Of a DNA stretch of 64,000 nucleotides, positions 27,381 through 38,858 are shown piece after piece (the stretch's first letter is position 1; each line of letters starts with the position of its first letter). The notes under the pieces were generated by a model. The model was not told where the DNA came from. It was given only the letters and a program-made list of their open reading frames with translations, and did no database searches. The translations under genes were made by a program, and so were the position numbers. The stretch is from Pseudomonadota bacterium (GTDB lineage: Bacteria > Pseudomonadota > Gammaproteobacteria > Ga0077536), in NCBI GenBank assembly GCA_016719885.1, contig JADJYF010000014.1, forward strand, positions 138,111 to 202,110, read 5' to 3'.

Positions 27381-28314
27381 TCGCGTAGTCCGCTTCTTCG
27401 GGTCCGGGCTTACCGGGAATGATCAGACCGGCGCCGGACAGGCGTAAGGATTCACGTTTGAATTCGACGCGCCGTCCATCGACGCCTATCACGCATGAAC
27501 CATTGGTGCTGTTGTCGGTGATGGTGCAACGACCGCGGCTGAACTGCGCCGACAGGTGCTGGCGCGACACCAAGTCCTTGGCGACCACCAGGTCGTTCTT
27601 GTCGCCGCGACCGATGGAGATCACTGGTCGCGTACCGTCGACCTGCACACTTTGTGGACCGTAGGAAAATTCGACAGCCACACAGGTCTGGCTGTCGCGA
27701 CCGGGCGCTTCGCCGTTGTAAGCCGTGATCGATTCGACATCCCAGATGATTTCGTACAGCTCGACGTGCTCGAGCGAAATGAAATTCCAGGTTTCGTCGT
27801 CGACGTAACGCGACACCGCGCGATACATGCGCGGCAAGCGATCGATGGTGGCCTTGGTGGCCAGCGATTGTTCGGGCTTGGCGTGGCTGCCCACCCAGTG
27901 GGCAATCTTGGCGGTCTCACCGGACAGGGCATCACTGTCACTCTTCACCGGCCCGTAATGCAGACCGATGCGCATGCGCATGCGCGGCCGCGCATCACGG
28001 CTCGCGCGTTCATGCATTTCGACATGGATTTCCGAGGCCGCCGAGGCCGCCGCGGTGGGGTCATCGAACAGCACCACGACCTGGTCTCCGACTTCGGCGA
28101 CCACGCGGCCGTGCCTGGCGACGCACAGATCCTTGACGGTATCCAGGCATGCGGCGACCAGCGCCCGCGCCTCGGCGTCGCCGACCTGCTCGTACAGGGC
28201 CGTGCTGCCGGCGATGTCGGCCGACATGATGACCTGGCTGGTCGACTGCACCGTGCCGCTCATAGTGCTCAAATCCATAGCGCTGACCGGGAACTCCACG
28301 CCCTGTAGCGGCAC
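27361..28314 (-). CDS. Class III nucleotidyl cyclase fused to an FHA domain
   Basis: This 317-residue protein has an N-terminal class III adenylate/guanylate cyclase domain with the first metal-binding Asp in IMSADIAGSTALYEQVGD. The second lies in VVAEVGDQVVVLFDD, and MRIGLHYGPVKSDSD is the beta4 region. The expected Lys and Asp substrate-selecting positions are not clear by eye. The C-terminal FHA domain (ISIGRGDKNDLVVAKDLVSR, then QHLSAQF and DNSTNGSCV) has the Gly-Arg, Ser-Arg-x-His and Asn pattern for phosphothreonine binding. There is no membrane segment, so it may be steered by a phosphorylated partner. A start at residue 13 (28278) is also possible. Confidence 0.88.
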   Translation of the reverse strand: MPLQGVEFPVSAMDLSTMSGTVQSTSQVIMSADIAGSTALYEQVGDAEARALVAACLDTVKDLCVARHGRVVAEVGDQVVVLFDDPTAAASAASEIHVEMHERASRDARPRMRMRIGLHYGPVKSDSDALSGETAKIAHWVGSHAKPEQSLATKATIDRLPRMYRAVSRYVDDETWNFISLEHVELYEIIWDVESITAYNGEAPGRDSQTCVAVEFSYGPQSVQVDGTRPVISIGRGDKNDLVVAKDLVSRQHLSAQFSRGRCTITDNSTNGSCVIGVDGRRVEFKRESLRLSGAGLIIPGKPGPEEADYAIKYRCL

Positions 28315-28389
28315 GGAATCGACAAGTTCAAGTTAGCACTTCGGGGCAGCACGCTCCAGCGCGTGCGCGGCGCCGCGCCAGGGCTCAAA

Positions 28390-29043
28390 TCAATGGCCGG
28401 CGCTTCCCCACAGTTCGGTCAGACGCTGGTCGCGGCCGCAGTTGTAGCGATAGAACTTGTAACGCAGCGGATTCTTCTTGTAGTAGTCCTGGTGGTAGTC
28501 CTCGGCCGCATAGAAAGGGCCGGCCTTGACCAGGCCGGTCTTGATCGGCGCTGTGAAGGGTTTGTGCTCGTTGAGCGCGGCGAGGGACGCCTCGGCGGCC
28601 TGCTTCTGCGCGTCGTTGTGGTAGAAGATGGCGGTGCGGTATTGATTGCCATGATCGCAGAACTGCTGATCGACGACCGTCGGGTCGATGTTGTGCCAGA
28701 ACACCTCGAGCAGTTTTTCGTACGTCACCCGTTGCGGGTCATAGGTCACCTGCACCGACTCGGCATGCCCGGTGCCACCGGCCGACACCTGTTCATAGGT
28801 CGGGTTGGGCTGGGCGCCGCCGGTATAGCCGGCCGTGGTGGATATCACGCCGTCGAGCACGTCGAAGGGCCCTTCCATGCACCAGAAGCAGCCACCGGCG
28901 AAGGTCGCGGTTTCCAGCATTGCCGGTTCATCGGCATCGGCCGCCGGGCCGGCGGACGTGCCGCCCTCCTGGGCGCTCACCGCAAAGGCGGCCAGCAGCA
29001 GGAGCCACCCGGCCATCAATCGAAAGGTGGACGTCGACAACAT
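28390..29043 (-). CDS. msrA: Peptide-methionine (S)-S-oxide reductase, exported
   Basis: This 217-residue MsrA repairs methionine-S-sulfoxide in proteins. A signal peptide (FRLMAGWLLLLAAFAVSA) directs it to the periplasm, followed by the catalytic motif TATFAGGCFWCMEGPFDVLD. Other blocks are TTAGYTGGAQPNPTYEQVSA, GHAESVQVTYDP, HGNQYRTAIFYHND and the C-terminal AEDYHQDYYKKNP. The ATG at 29043 has GGGAG eight bases upstream and is preferred over an ATG at 29067. It is not fused to an MsrB domain. Reducing power must come from an exported thiol system. Confidence 0.93.
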   Translation of the reverse strand: MLSTSTFRLMAGWLLLLAAFAVSAQEGGTSAGPAADADEPAMLETATFAGGCFWCMEGPFDVLDGVISTTAGYTGGAQPNPTYEQVSAGGTGHAESVQVTYDPQRVTYEKLLEVFWHNIDPTVVDQQFCDHGNQYRTAIFYHNDAQKQAAEASLAALNEHKPFTAPIKTGLVKAGPFYAAEDYHQDYYKKNPLRYKFYRYNCGRDQRLTELWGSAGH

Positions 29044-29137
29044 GGATACACTCCCGCGCTGGGCCATGGATTCGTTACGACTCGGGCCGCCGGTTGAAGT
29101 TGCAGGCCGCAACTCGCCCGGCGTGCAGGCCCTGTGA

Positions 29138-30304
29138 TCAGGTCGCGAAGCCGTCGAGGCGATGTCGTTCATCGTGCCGGAAACCGCGCAGCGCCGGCTG
29201 TTCACCGACGCCGAGCGCCATGACCTTGAAGGTTTGTCCCATGCTGCCCGGCATGAGCAACAGCTTGGCCTCCTGGGCCAGACGATAGCGTTCGGTGTCG
29301 TTGGCCGCCGCGCTGGCGAGGACCTGCTCGAGCCCGCAGTCGATGAGAAAGTGCGCCTGGGTGGCGTAACCGAGGATATCGAAGCCGGCCTCAAAGGCCT
29401 GCTCGGCGACGGCGGTGAAATCGACGGACGCGGTGATGTCCTGCAGTCCCGGGTAGAGCAGCGGGTCGTCGTGAACGTGGTGCAGGTAATGACACTTGAG
29501 CGTGCCGGCGCCGCGCGACGGATGCAGGTACTCGTGTCGCGGGTAGCCGTAGTCGGCGAGCAACACCAGCGCGCGCGACAGGCGCGAACGCAGGGTGGCG
29601 AGCCATGCGGCGAGCCCCGGGTTGGCCTCGCTCACGTAGCCGTCCGGCAGTCGCGCCGCCCAGGCCGGGTCGAAGTCCTGGCCGTGATAGGGTCGCGTGG
29701 TCCAGACCAAGCGCTCGTCTTCGACGGCCACCATGCACTCGAGCCAGGCGCCGGCGCGTACCACGCAGCGCGTGACCGGCATCGCATCCAGCACTTCGTT
29801 GGCGATCACCAGTCCATGGCTGCCGGCCGGGGCGTGCTCGTCACACCAGTGCACGCGGCTGCGCAGGGATTCGGGCAATTGCGCCGTGGCCGCCTGCTGG
29901 CGAACTCGCAGCGCCGCGCTCGGCTCGACGATGCAATAGCGCGCCGGCAAGGGCCCGTCGTGCGCGAGCGAGGTCAGCAGGTCGCAGGCCAGCCGTCCGC
30001 TGCCCGCGCCGTATTCGACGATGTCGTCGTCAGGTGTGAGCACGTCCGCGCACTGACGCGCGAGGCAGGCCGCGAACAGGCCGCCGGCTTCCGGCGCGGT
30101 GATGAAGTCGCCGTCGCGACCGAAGATCGCGCCGCCGCCGGTGTAATAGCCAAGCGCGGGCTCGTAGAGCGCCATCGCCATGTAGGTATCGAATCCGATC
30201 ATGCCGCCGGCGGCGTGGATGGCATCACGAATGCGCGCGGCGAGCCGGCGCGATCTTTCTAGCGCCGCGCGATCCGGATCCGGTAAGCTTGATGTATCAA
30301 CCAT
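29138..30304 (-). CDS. Class I SAM-dependent methyltransferase, MidA/NDUFAF7 family
   Basis: This 388-residue protein has the COG1565 layout: N-terminal MIGFDTYMAMALYEPALGYY, GGAIFGRDGDFITAPE, and the SAM-binding motif IVEYGAGSGRLACDLL. HGLVIANEVLDAMPVTR forms motif IV/post-II. LLADYGYPRHEYLHPSRGAG and CHYLHHVHDDPLLYPGLQDI are the family-specific blocks. Eukaryotic relatives methylate a complex I arginine; bacterial targets are not known. The start MVDTSSLPD at 30304 is divergent from and close to folM; a longer upstream reading would overlap it. Confidence 0.88.
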   Translation of the reverse strand: MVDTSSLPDPDRAALERSRRLAARIRDAIHAAGGMIGFDTYMAMALYEPALGYYTGGGAIFGRDGDFITAPEAGGLFAACLARQCADVLTPDDDIVEYGAGSGRLACDLLTSLAHDGPLPARYCIVEPSAALRVRQQAATAQLPESLRSRVHWCDEHAPAGSHGLVIANEVLDAMPVTRCVVRAGAWLECMVAVEDERLVWTTRPYHGQDFDPAWAARLPDGYVSEANPGLAAWLATLRSRLSRALVLLADYGYPRHEYLHPSRGAGTLKCHYLHHVHDDPLLYPGLQDITASVDFTAVAEQAFEAGFDILGYATQAHFLIDCGLEQVLASAAANDTERYRLAQEAKLLLMPGSMGQTFKVMALGVGEQPALRGFRHDERHRLDGFAT

Positions 30305-30359
30305 GTCCCGTGCCGGTTTCAAAGCGCGGCGAATATTCCACTTCCCATTGCCGATACCG

Positions 30360-31109
30360 ATGACGAGCGTCACCTCTTGCAACGACGCGCCGGTGGCGCT
30401 CATCACCGGCGCCGCCAAACGCCTCGGCGCCTGCACCGCCCGCGCGCTGCATGCGCTCGGCTACGACATCGTCATTCATCATCACACGTCCGGCGACGAA
30501 GCCCATGCGCTCGCCGCCGAGTTGAATGCGCAACGCGCGGCATCGGCTTCGACCTTGCGTCAGGATCTGGCCGACGCCCATGCCGGCAAACTCATCATCG
30601 AAGCGCTGCACGCGCTGCGCGCGCGTCTCGATGTGCTGGTCAACAACGCCTCGGTCTTCGACCCCACGCCCATTGCCAGTGTCGACGTCGCGGCCTGGGA
30701 TCGCCTGCATGCCATCAACGTGCGTACGCCCTACTTCCTGTGCCTCGCGGCCGCACCGCTGTTGCGCGCCAGCCGCGGCGCCATCGTCAACATCACCGAC
30801 ATCCACAGCGAACGTCCGCGCGCCGACTACAGCGCCTATTGCGCATCCAAGTCGGGCCTGGTGGCCGTGACGCGCGGACTCGCGCTCGAACTTGCCCCCG
30901 AGGTGCGCGTCAACGCGGTCGCGCCCGGCCCCATCCTGTGGGCGGCCAGCGAAGACGCCGCCTTGCAGGCCGCGACGCTCGCCGGCACGCCGCTGGCGCG
31001 ACGTGGCGATCCCGCGGACATTGCCGCGGCGGTGTGCTATCTCGCCCGCGCGCCCTTCGTCACCGGCCACGTGCTGGACGTGGACGGCGGTCGTCACCTG
31101 GTGCTGTAA
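30360..31109 (+). CDS. Pteridine reductase (short-chain dehydrogenase)
   Basis: This 249-residue SDR has the pteridine-reductase version of the cofactor motif, ALITGAAKRLGACTARAL (Arg-Leu-Gly instead of Gly-x-Gly). It also has VLVNNASVFDP, the active-site Tyr and Lys in DYSAYCASKSGLVAVTRGLA, and RVNAVAPGPILW. The family (FolM/PTR1) reduces dihydromonapterin or dihydrofolate-type pterins. folB lies about 0.6 kb away, consistent with a folate/pterin role. The ATG at 30360 is supported by the family length; an upstream in-frame stretch overlaps the divergent methyltransferase and is rejected. Confidence 0.9.
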   Translation: MTSVTSCNDAPVALITGAAKRLGACTARALHALGYDIVIHHHTSGDEAHALAAELNAQRAASASTLRQDLADAHAGKLIIEALHALRARLDVLVNNASVFDPTPIASVDVAAWDRLHAINVRTPYFLCLAAAPLLRASRGAIVNITDIHSERPRADYSAYCASKSGLVAVTRGLALELAPEVRVNAVAPGPILWAASEDAALQAATLAGTPLARRGDPADIAAAVCYLARAPFVTGHVLDVDGGRHLVL

Positions 31110-31116
31110 GGCGGGC

Positions 31117-31665
31117 TCAATGCCGACTGACGGGCGGCGCGCTCGTGGCCGGCGCGGCGCTCTTGGGCGGCGGCGGGCTCTGCGGTAACGGCAAGGTCTG
31201 CATCGGCGCCGCGCCGCGCGTCAGCGGCACGGTATCTTCATCTTCCACGCCAAAATTCGGCAAGGGCGACGCGAGGTACCAGCGTTTGCCCGTGGCGTCG
31301 TACCACCACATCTGCGCATCGTGCAGCAGGCGAATGACGCCCGAATCGAGTTCGTAGTATTCGATGGCGGCAATCACGCGCGCTTCCTTGCCGTCATCGC
31401 CCACGAAGGAATTGCTGACCGTGTAATTGGTGACGCGGTAGCGCGCCGCGGTCTTGAGATCGGCGGCGATTGGCTGGCCGTCGGGCGTGCGCAGGTACTT
31501 GGCCGCTTCGTCGTAATAGCCCCAGCGGATGAGCTTGCGGTAATTGTTGAGCGCCGCTTCGAGCACGACGGCGCGGTCGGACTTGCCGAGCGGCAGCGAG
31601 CCGCAGCCGGCCAGTGCGGCCAGCAGCAGCGCCGCCAGCAGGGTTCGAATGATGTTGATGCGCAT
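31117..31665 (-). CDS. Predicted lipoprotein of unknown function
   Basis: This 182-residue product has a lipoprotein signal (INIIRTLLAALLLAALAGCG, lipobox LAGC). Its conserved-looking core is NNYRKLIRWGYYDEAAKYLR with AIEYYELDSGVIRLLHDAQM and WWYDATGKRWYL. The C-terminus is proline- and serine-rich. Such short lipoproteins with an alpha/beta core occur in many gammaproteobacteria but I do not know a function. The start is ATG 31665; the longer in-frame extension lacks a signal. It follows folB on the same strand with a 41-base gap. Confidence 0.8.
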   Translation of the reverse strand: MRINIIRTLLAALLLAALAGCGSLPLGKSDRAVVLEAALNNYRKLIRWGYYDEAAKYLRTPDGQPIAADLKTAARYRVTNYTVSNSFVGDDGKEARVIAAIEYYELDSGVIRLLHDAQMWWYDATGKRWYLASPLPNFGVEDEDTVPLTRGAAPMQTLPLPQSPPPPKSAAPATSAPPVSRH

Positions 31666-31706
31666 GGCGGGGGCTTCGTCGTTGGTGAGCAAGGCGGCGT
31701 CAGGCG

Positions 31707-32063
31707 TCACGTGCGCGCGCCGCGTTCGATGATCACGCACACGTCGCGAACATGGCGCACCACGCCTTGCTTGTTGATCTGCAAACGCACCCAGTGCACG
31801 GGAAATTCCGCCAGCAGAATGCGCGTGATGTTTTCACCCAGGGCTTCGATGAGTTTGAACTGGCTGTCGCGTGCGAAGTCGCGAACGCGATCGGTGACGG
31901 CCTTGTAGTCGACCGTGTACTGCAGGTCGTCGGTCTCGCCGGCGCGGCGGGTGTCGAGTCCGAGTTCGAGATCGAGGATCAAGGTCTGGCGTATGCGGCG
32001 TTCCCATTCCCACACGCCGATGACGGTGTCGACCGTCAGATGCTTGAGGTAAATGATATCCAT
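31707..32063 (-). CDS. folB: Dihydroneopterin aldolase
   Basis: This 118-residue enzyme converts 7,8-dihydroneopterin to 6-hydroxymethyl-dihydropterin in folate synthesis, and often also epimerises it. Recognisable features are the start DIIYLKHLTVDTVIGVWEWE (with conserved G-V and W-E), QTLILDLELGL, TVDYKAVTDRV and LIEALGENITRILLAEFP with the active-site Glu. The C-terminal NKQGVVRHVRDVCVIIER is typical. The start is ATG 32063; the longer upstream reading overlaps the plsY 5' region. It is divergent from plsY. Confidence 0.94.
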   Translation of the reverse strand: MDIIYLKHLTVDTVIGVWEWERRIRQTLILDLELGLDTRRAGETDDLQYTVDYKAVTDRVRDFARDSQFKLIEALGENITRILLAEFPVHWVRLQINKQGVVRHVRDVCVIIERGART

Positions 32064-32174
32064 GCCAACCGATGCCGCGGAACACAAGCGGCGATGGTAG
32101 CAGAGTAGCGCGGCTGTTTGAGACCACCTGCAGCGCGCCTTGATCGGGGCTGCGCCATCGGTTGCAATACCGGC

Positions 32175-32768
32175 ATGTTGATCCCCGTTCTCATGATCGC
32201 CGGCGCCTACCTGTTGGGCTCGGTGTCGACCGCGATCCTCGTGTGTCGCGTGATCGGCGCCACCGACCCGCGCGAAGCCGGCTCGCGCAACCCGGGCGCG
32301 ACCAACGTGCTGCGCATCGCCGGCAAAGGGCCGGCCGCCGTCACACTGCTGGGTGATTCGGCCAAGGGTCTCATCCCGGTATTGCTTGGTCATGCGCTGG
32401 GGCTCGATGCCACGTGGCTGGCGGCCATCGCGCTGGCGGCCTTTCTCGGCCACCTGTACCCGCTGTACTACGGCTTCGAGGGCGGCAAGGGCGTCGCCAC
32501 TTTCATCGGCGTGACGCTGGCCTTGAACCCGTGGCTGGGCGCGAGCTTCGTCGGCATCTGGCTGCTGGTGGCCGTGGCCTTGCGCTGGTCATCGCTGGCG
32601 GCGCTGGTCGCGACCGCCTGCATGCCGCTGGTGTCGTGGTATCTGCAAGCGCCGCCGGCGGCGGTGGCGCTGGTCGGCGTGATGGCGGTGCTGGTGTTCT
32701 GGCGTCACCAGGGCAACATCCGCAATCTGCTCGACGGCACCGAGAAGAAGATCGGCCAGAAGGCCTGA
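32175..32768 (+). CDS. plsY: Glycerol-3-phosphate acyltransferase (acyl-phosphate type)
   Basis: This 197-residue polytopic membrane enzyme transfers acyl groups from acyl-phosphate to glycerol-3-phosphate. About five hydrophobic segments are visible, starting with VLMIAGAYLLGSVSTAILVC. The three conserved cytosolic motifs are DPREAGSRNPGATNVLRIAG, YYGFEGGKGVATFIGV and FWRHQGNIRNLLDGTEKK. The start is ATG 32175. It is convergent with tsaD and divergent from folB, the familiar folB / plsY / tsaD neighbourhood of gammaproteobacteria. Confidence 0.95.
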   Translation: MLIPVLMIAGAYLLGSVSTAILVCRVIGATDPREAGSRNPGATNVLRIAGKGPAAVTLLGDSAKGLIPVLLGHALGLDATWLAAIALAAFLGHLYPLYYGFEGGKGVATFIGVTLALNPWLGASFVGIWLLVAVALRWSSLAALVATACMPLVSWYLQAPPAAVALVGVMAVLVFWRHQGNIRNLLDGTEKKIGQKA

Positions 32769-32787
32769 ACCGAACTTCGAGTGCGCC

Positions 32788-33822
<1,035 letters not shown>

Positions 33823-33931
33823 ACTCAAATGCTCCAATGACGCTCGCCGGTCTCGACTTCGGGAATGATCATGGCTATATTTCGCGGTTCCCGCCGTGCT
33901 GGCTGTAATCAGTTAAGGAACTCAACAAGGT

Positions 33932-34147
33932 ATGCCAAGCGTTCGCGTTCGCGAGAATGAACCTTTCGATATCGCCATGCGGCGATTCAAACGGGCCTGT
34001 GAAAAAGCCGGCGTACTTGCCGAAGTACACCGCCGCGAATTCTACGAGAAGCCCACCCAGGTGAGAAAGCGCAAAGCCGCTGCCGCCGTGAAGCGCTGGC
34101 AGAAGAAGGCCGCCCGTCAGACCCTGCGTCGTACGCGCCCGTTCTGA
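33932..34147 (+). CDS. rpsU: 30S ribosomal protein S21
   Basis: This is a 71-residue basic protein with the family core MPSVRVRENEPFDIAMRRFK and RACEKAGVLAEVHRREFYEK, and an arginine/lysine-rich tail ending LRRTRPF. It acts at the 30S subunit during initiation. rpsU heads the macromolecular-synthesis cluster with yqeY, dnaG and rpoD. The length matches the standard protein. Confidence 0.98.
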   Translation: MPSVRVRENEPFDIAMRRFKRACEKAGVLAEVHRREFYEKPTQVRKRKAAAAVKRWQKKAARQTLRRTRPF

Positions 34148-34152
34148 AATCA

Positions 34153-34605
34153 GTGAGCGGGTCGTTCAAAGAACGGCTGAGCGAAGACGTCAAGACCGCC
34201 ATGCGCTCGGGCGACAAGCCCAAGCTCGCGGCGCTCAGGCTGATCTCGGCGGCCGTCAAACAGTACGAAGTCGATCACCGCGTGACTCTCGAGGAGGGCG
34301 CGGCGCTGGAGTTGCTGACCAAGATGGCCAAGCAACGCCGCGAATCCATCAGCCAGTTCCAGTCCGCCGGCCGTGACGACCTCGTCACCCAGGAAGAATT
34401 CGAACTCGCGCTGATTCTCGATTACCTGCCGCAGCCGCTCAGCCCGGCCGAAGTCGAACAACTGGTGTCCGACGCGATTGCGTCCACCGGCGCGGTCGGC
34501 GTGCGCGACATGGGCAAGGTCATGGGCGTGCTGAACGCCAAGATGAAAGGCCGCGCCGACATGGCCGCGGTCAGCGCGATGGTCAAGGGCAAGCTGGCCG
34601 GCTAG
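34153..34605 (+). CDS. GatB/YqeY domain-containing protein
   Basis: This 150-residue protein starts at GTG 34153, five bases after rpsU. The N-terminal segment FKERLSEDVKTAMRSGDKPK and the middle QRRESISQFQSAGRDDLVTQ are typical of YqeY, as is the C-terminal GVRDMGKVMGVLNAKMKGRA. The domain is homologous to the tRNA-binding tail of GatB; in free-standing form it may act on mischarged tRNA, but this is not proven. It commonly sits between rpsU and dnaG. Confidence 0.93.
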   Translation: MSGSFKERLSEDVKTAMRSGDKPKLAALRLISAAVKQYEVDHRVTLEEGAALELLTKMAKQRRESISQFQSAGRDDLVTQEEFELALILDYLPQPLSPAEVEQLVSDAIASTGAVGVRDMGKVMGVLNAKMKGRADMAAVSAMVKGKLAG

Positions 34606-34682
34606 CCCTGCGCGGGCGCGGCTACCGGCCGCTCCCGTCGCTGCATACAATCGCCCTTCCCTAGCCACCTGCGCCGTATCCC

Positions 34683-36422
34683 ATGGCTGGCCGAATTCCC
34701 GAACAATTCATCGCCGACCTGCTGGCCCGCGTCGACATCGTCGAACTGGTCGAGGGTTACATGCCGCTGCGCAAGGCCGGCAAGGATTTCCAGGGCTTGT
34801 GCCCGTTTCACGGCGAAAAGACCCCGTCCTTCACGGTCAGCCGTGACAAGCAGTTCTTTCACTGCTTCGGCTGCGGCGCCCACGGCAGCGCCATCGGCTT
34901 CCTGATGAAGCACCGCAACCTGGAATTCGTCGAGGCGGTGGAAGAACTGGCGGGCGTGGCCGGCATGGAAGTGCCGCGCGAGGCCCGCGGCAGCCAGCGC
35001 GCCAGCGGCAGCCGCGACCTGTTCACCATCCTCGAGCACGCGCGCGCATTCTTCGAAGCGCAGTTGCGCCAGAGCAGTGAAAAACAGGTCGCCATCGATT
35101 ACCTCAAGAAGCGCGGCCTGTCCGGCGAGATTGCCAAGGCCTTCCGCCTGGGCTATGCGCCGTCGGGGTGGCGCAACCTGCTCGACACCCTGACCGCCGC
35201 CGGCATCAGCGAGGAGCAGGCGGAACGCGCGGGTCTCGCCATCAAGCGCGAGCGCGGTGGCTACTACGATCGCTTCCGTGAACGCGTGATGTTCCCCATC
35301 CACGACCGTCGCGGCCGCGTGATCGGCTTCGGCGGCCGGGTCATCGAGAACGGCGAGCCGAAATACCTCAATTCCCCGGAAACCGAGGTCTTCCACAAGG
35401 GCCGCGAGCTCTACGGCCTGCACGAGGCGCTGGCCGCCAAGCGCAAGCTCGACAGCCTGTTGGTGGTGGAAGGCTACATGGACGTGGTCGCGCTCCATCA
35501 GTTCGGCCTGCCCAACGTGGTCGCCACGCTCGGCACGGCGGTCACCCGTGAGCATCTCGAACTGCTGTTTCGCCAGGTGCCGGAGGTGGTGTTCTGCTTC
35601 GATGGGGACGCGGCCGGCAAGCGCGCCGCGTGGCGCGCCCTGGAAAACGCCTTGCCGCTGGTGGAAGGCAATCGCGCGGTGCGCTTCGCGTTCCTGCCCG
35701 ACGGCCACGACCCGGACAGTGCCGTGCGCGAGTTCGGCCCCGAGGGCTTTCTGAAAGCCGCGCGGCAGTTCGGCCTGGCCGACTACCTGCTCGACACCTT
35801 GAAGCTCGAAGTGGATCTCACCAGCGGCGACGGCCGCGCGCGTCTCATCGAACGGGCCAAACCCTATCTCACCCAGATCCCGAGCCAGAGCCACCGCGCC
35901 GGCGCCGTGCGAACGCTGGCGAACCTCAGCAAGTTCGACGAAGACCTCATACGCCGCGAACTGGGCCTTGCCGCCAACCGCGGCTTCGCGCCACGCCGCG
36001 CGCCGGTGCTGAACCGTTTCACCAGCCGTTCGCTGGAAGAACAGGCGCTGGCCATGCTGCTGCAAAAACCAGCGCTGGCCGCGCAAATCGACGCCGGACT
36101 GGTGGATTTCTGCCGCCAGGAACTGCGCGACGGCCTCACCCTGCTGGAAGTCGGCACGGCCATCCAGGCCCAACCGCCGGCCTCCACCGCCGCGCTCTTG
36201 GAACGCTGGCGCGACGACCCGATGGAAGCGCAACTGGCCGCCCTCGCCGCGCTCGATCTCGGCATCCCCGACAGCGCTTTCGAAAGCCAGTTCGCCGGCG
36301 CCCTGGCGCGGCTGCGCGCCAAGGCCGAGGAACAGCGCTTCGCGCGCATCAAGGCCATCCCCTTCGAACAGTGGACCGAGGAGCAACGCGACATCGTGCG
36401 CAACTACAAGCGCGCCAAGTGA
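34683..36422 (+). CDS. dnaG: DNA primase
   Basis: This 579-residue enzyme makes RNA primers for replication. The N-terminal CHC2 zinc finger reads GLCPFHGEKTPSFTVSRDKQ ... FHCFGCGAHGSAIGF. The RNA polymerase core includes RFRERVMFPIHDRRGRVIGF and the EPKYLNSPETEVFHKG block. The Toprim domain has LLVVEGYMDVVALHQFG and VVFCFDGDAAGKRAAWRALE. A C-terminal helicase-binding region follows. The antisense strand is open over most of the gene but this frame is unambiguous. The gene lies between yqeY and rpoD. Confidence 0.97.
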   Translation: MAGRIPEQFIADLLARVDIVELVEGYMPLRKAGKDFQGLCPFHGEKTPSFTVSRDKQFFHCFGCGAHGSAIGFLMKHRNLEFVEAVEELAGVAGMEVPREARGSQRASGSRDLFTILEHARAFFEAQLRQSSEKQVAIDYLKKRGLSGEIAKAFRLGYAPSGWRNLLDTLTAAGISEEQAERAGLAIKRERGGYYDRFRERVMFPIHDRRGRVIGFGGRVIENGEPKYLNSPETEVFHKGRELYGLHEALAAKRKLDSLLVVEGYMDVVALHQFGLPNVVATLGTAVTREHLELLFRQVPEVVFCFDGDAAGKRAAWRALENALPLVEGNRAVRFAFLPDGHDPDSAVREFGPEGFLKAARQFGLADYLLDTLKLEVDLTSGDGRARLIERAKPYLTQIPSQSHRAGAVRTLANLSKFDEDLIRRELGLAANRGFAPRRAPVLNRFTSRSLEEQALAMLLQKPALAAQIDAGLVDFCRQELRDGLTLLEVGTAIQAQPPASTAALLERWRDDPMEAQLAALAALDLGIPDSAFESQFAGALARLRAKAEEQRFARIKAIPFEQWTEEQRDIVRNYKRAK

Positions 36423-36670
36423 GGCACACGGGCCGCGGCCGCACGGCAGGCTTGCAAGTTGTGACCGGCGGCCCCAAATAGCGGAGCGGCCCACACGCCC
36501 GGCGGCCGATAAGCCCACCACGCACGCTGCTGCGGGCTAGGCAAACGACGCCTTCGGCACCTATACTACGCGGCTATTTTGCTGCCCAGCACACCTGGCG
36601 GATCCACCGCCCTATACTAGAATTTCAACGATCCATCCCACGGATCGACGGACTACGAGGCACGTGGAAG

Positions 36671-38545
<1,875 letters not shown>

Positions 38546-38559
38546 TCCGCAAGCTGATG

Positions 38560-38590
38560 GGCCTGTCGCGTCACCATGACGCGACAGGCC
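38560..38590 (+). terminator. Strong hairpin after rpoD
   Basis: A perfect 14-base-pair stem (GGCCTGTCGCGTCA / TGACGCGACAGGCC) with a three-base loop begins 14 bases after the rpoD stop and ends 17 bases before the tRNA. It lacks a clear T run but is very stable, so it probably ends or processes the rpoD transcript. Confidence 0.75.
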
Positions 38591-38607
38591 GCTCGATTCA
38601 TGTCTGC

Positions 38608-38684
38608 GGGCCTGTAGCTCAGTTGGTTAGAGCAGGGGACTCATAATCCTTTGGTCGTAGGTTCAAGTCCTACCGGGCCCACCA
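38608..38684 (+). tRNA. tRNA-Ile2 (anticodon CAU)
   Basis: The 77-base cloverleaf includes an encoded CCA. The acceptor stem is GGGCCTG / CGGGCCC, the D arm is GCTC...GAGC, and the anticodon loop is CTCATAA with CAT. The T arm is GTAGG TTCAAGT CCTAC. The anticodon-arm and T-arm sequence (GACTCATAATCCTTTGGTCG, GGTTCAAGTCC) matches the minor isoleucine tRNA read as AUA after TilS lysidine modification, not elongator Met. It lies downstream of rpoD, as in Pseudomonas relatives. A tyrosine integrase follows at once, so the 3' end is the likely attachment site. Confidence 0.9.
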
Positions 38685-38798
38685 TTCACCCTTCCAGCAC
38701 CCTCCAGCGCAGTCCAGATTCTTCCGAAATCTCTCTATTTTTCGACAAGTTACGTGCCTATGCCTTCCGACGCGATCTGTTGACAGCCTGACCCGGCT

Positions 38799-38858
38799 GA
38801 CGGTAGCTTGAACGGTAACTACCCCAGTTACCGCCAAAACGCTACAGGAGTTACCGTC
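38799..38858. repeat. Cluster of AGTTACCGYC repeats before the integrase
   Basis: Four copies of a ten-base motif stand within 60 bases: inverted at 38799-38808 (GACGGTAGCT, one mismatch) and 38811-38820 (AACGGTAACT), and direct at 38826-38835 (AGTTACCGCC) and 38849-38858 (AGTTACCGTC). The last overlaps the integrase ribosome-binding region and start. The middle pair forms the dyad GGTAACT ACCCC AGTTACC. Such sets are typical of integrase arm-type sites or of an operator for integrase autoregulation. Confidence 0.6.

Noticed and set aside
34602..36521. 639-codon open frame antisense to dnaG
   Set aside because: It mirrors dnaG codons in high-GC DNA, with His/Gly/Glu-rich noise and no known domain.
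38608..38684. Reading of the CAU tRNA as elongator tRNA-Met
   Set aside because: Anticodon-arm and T-arm sequence match tRNA-Ile2, not Met tRNAs.
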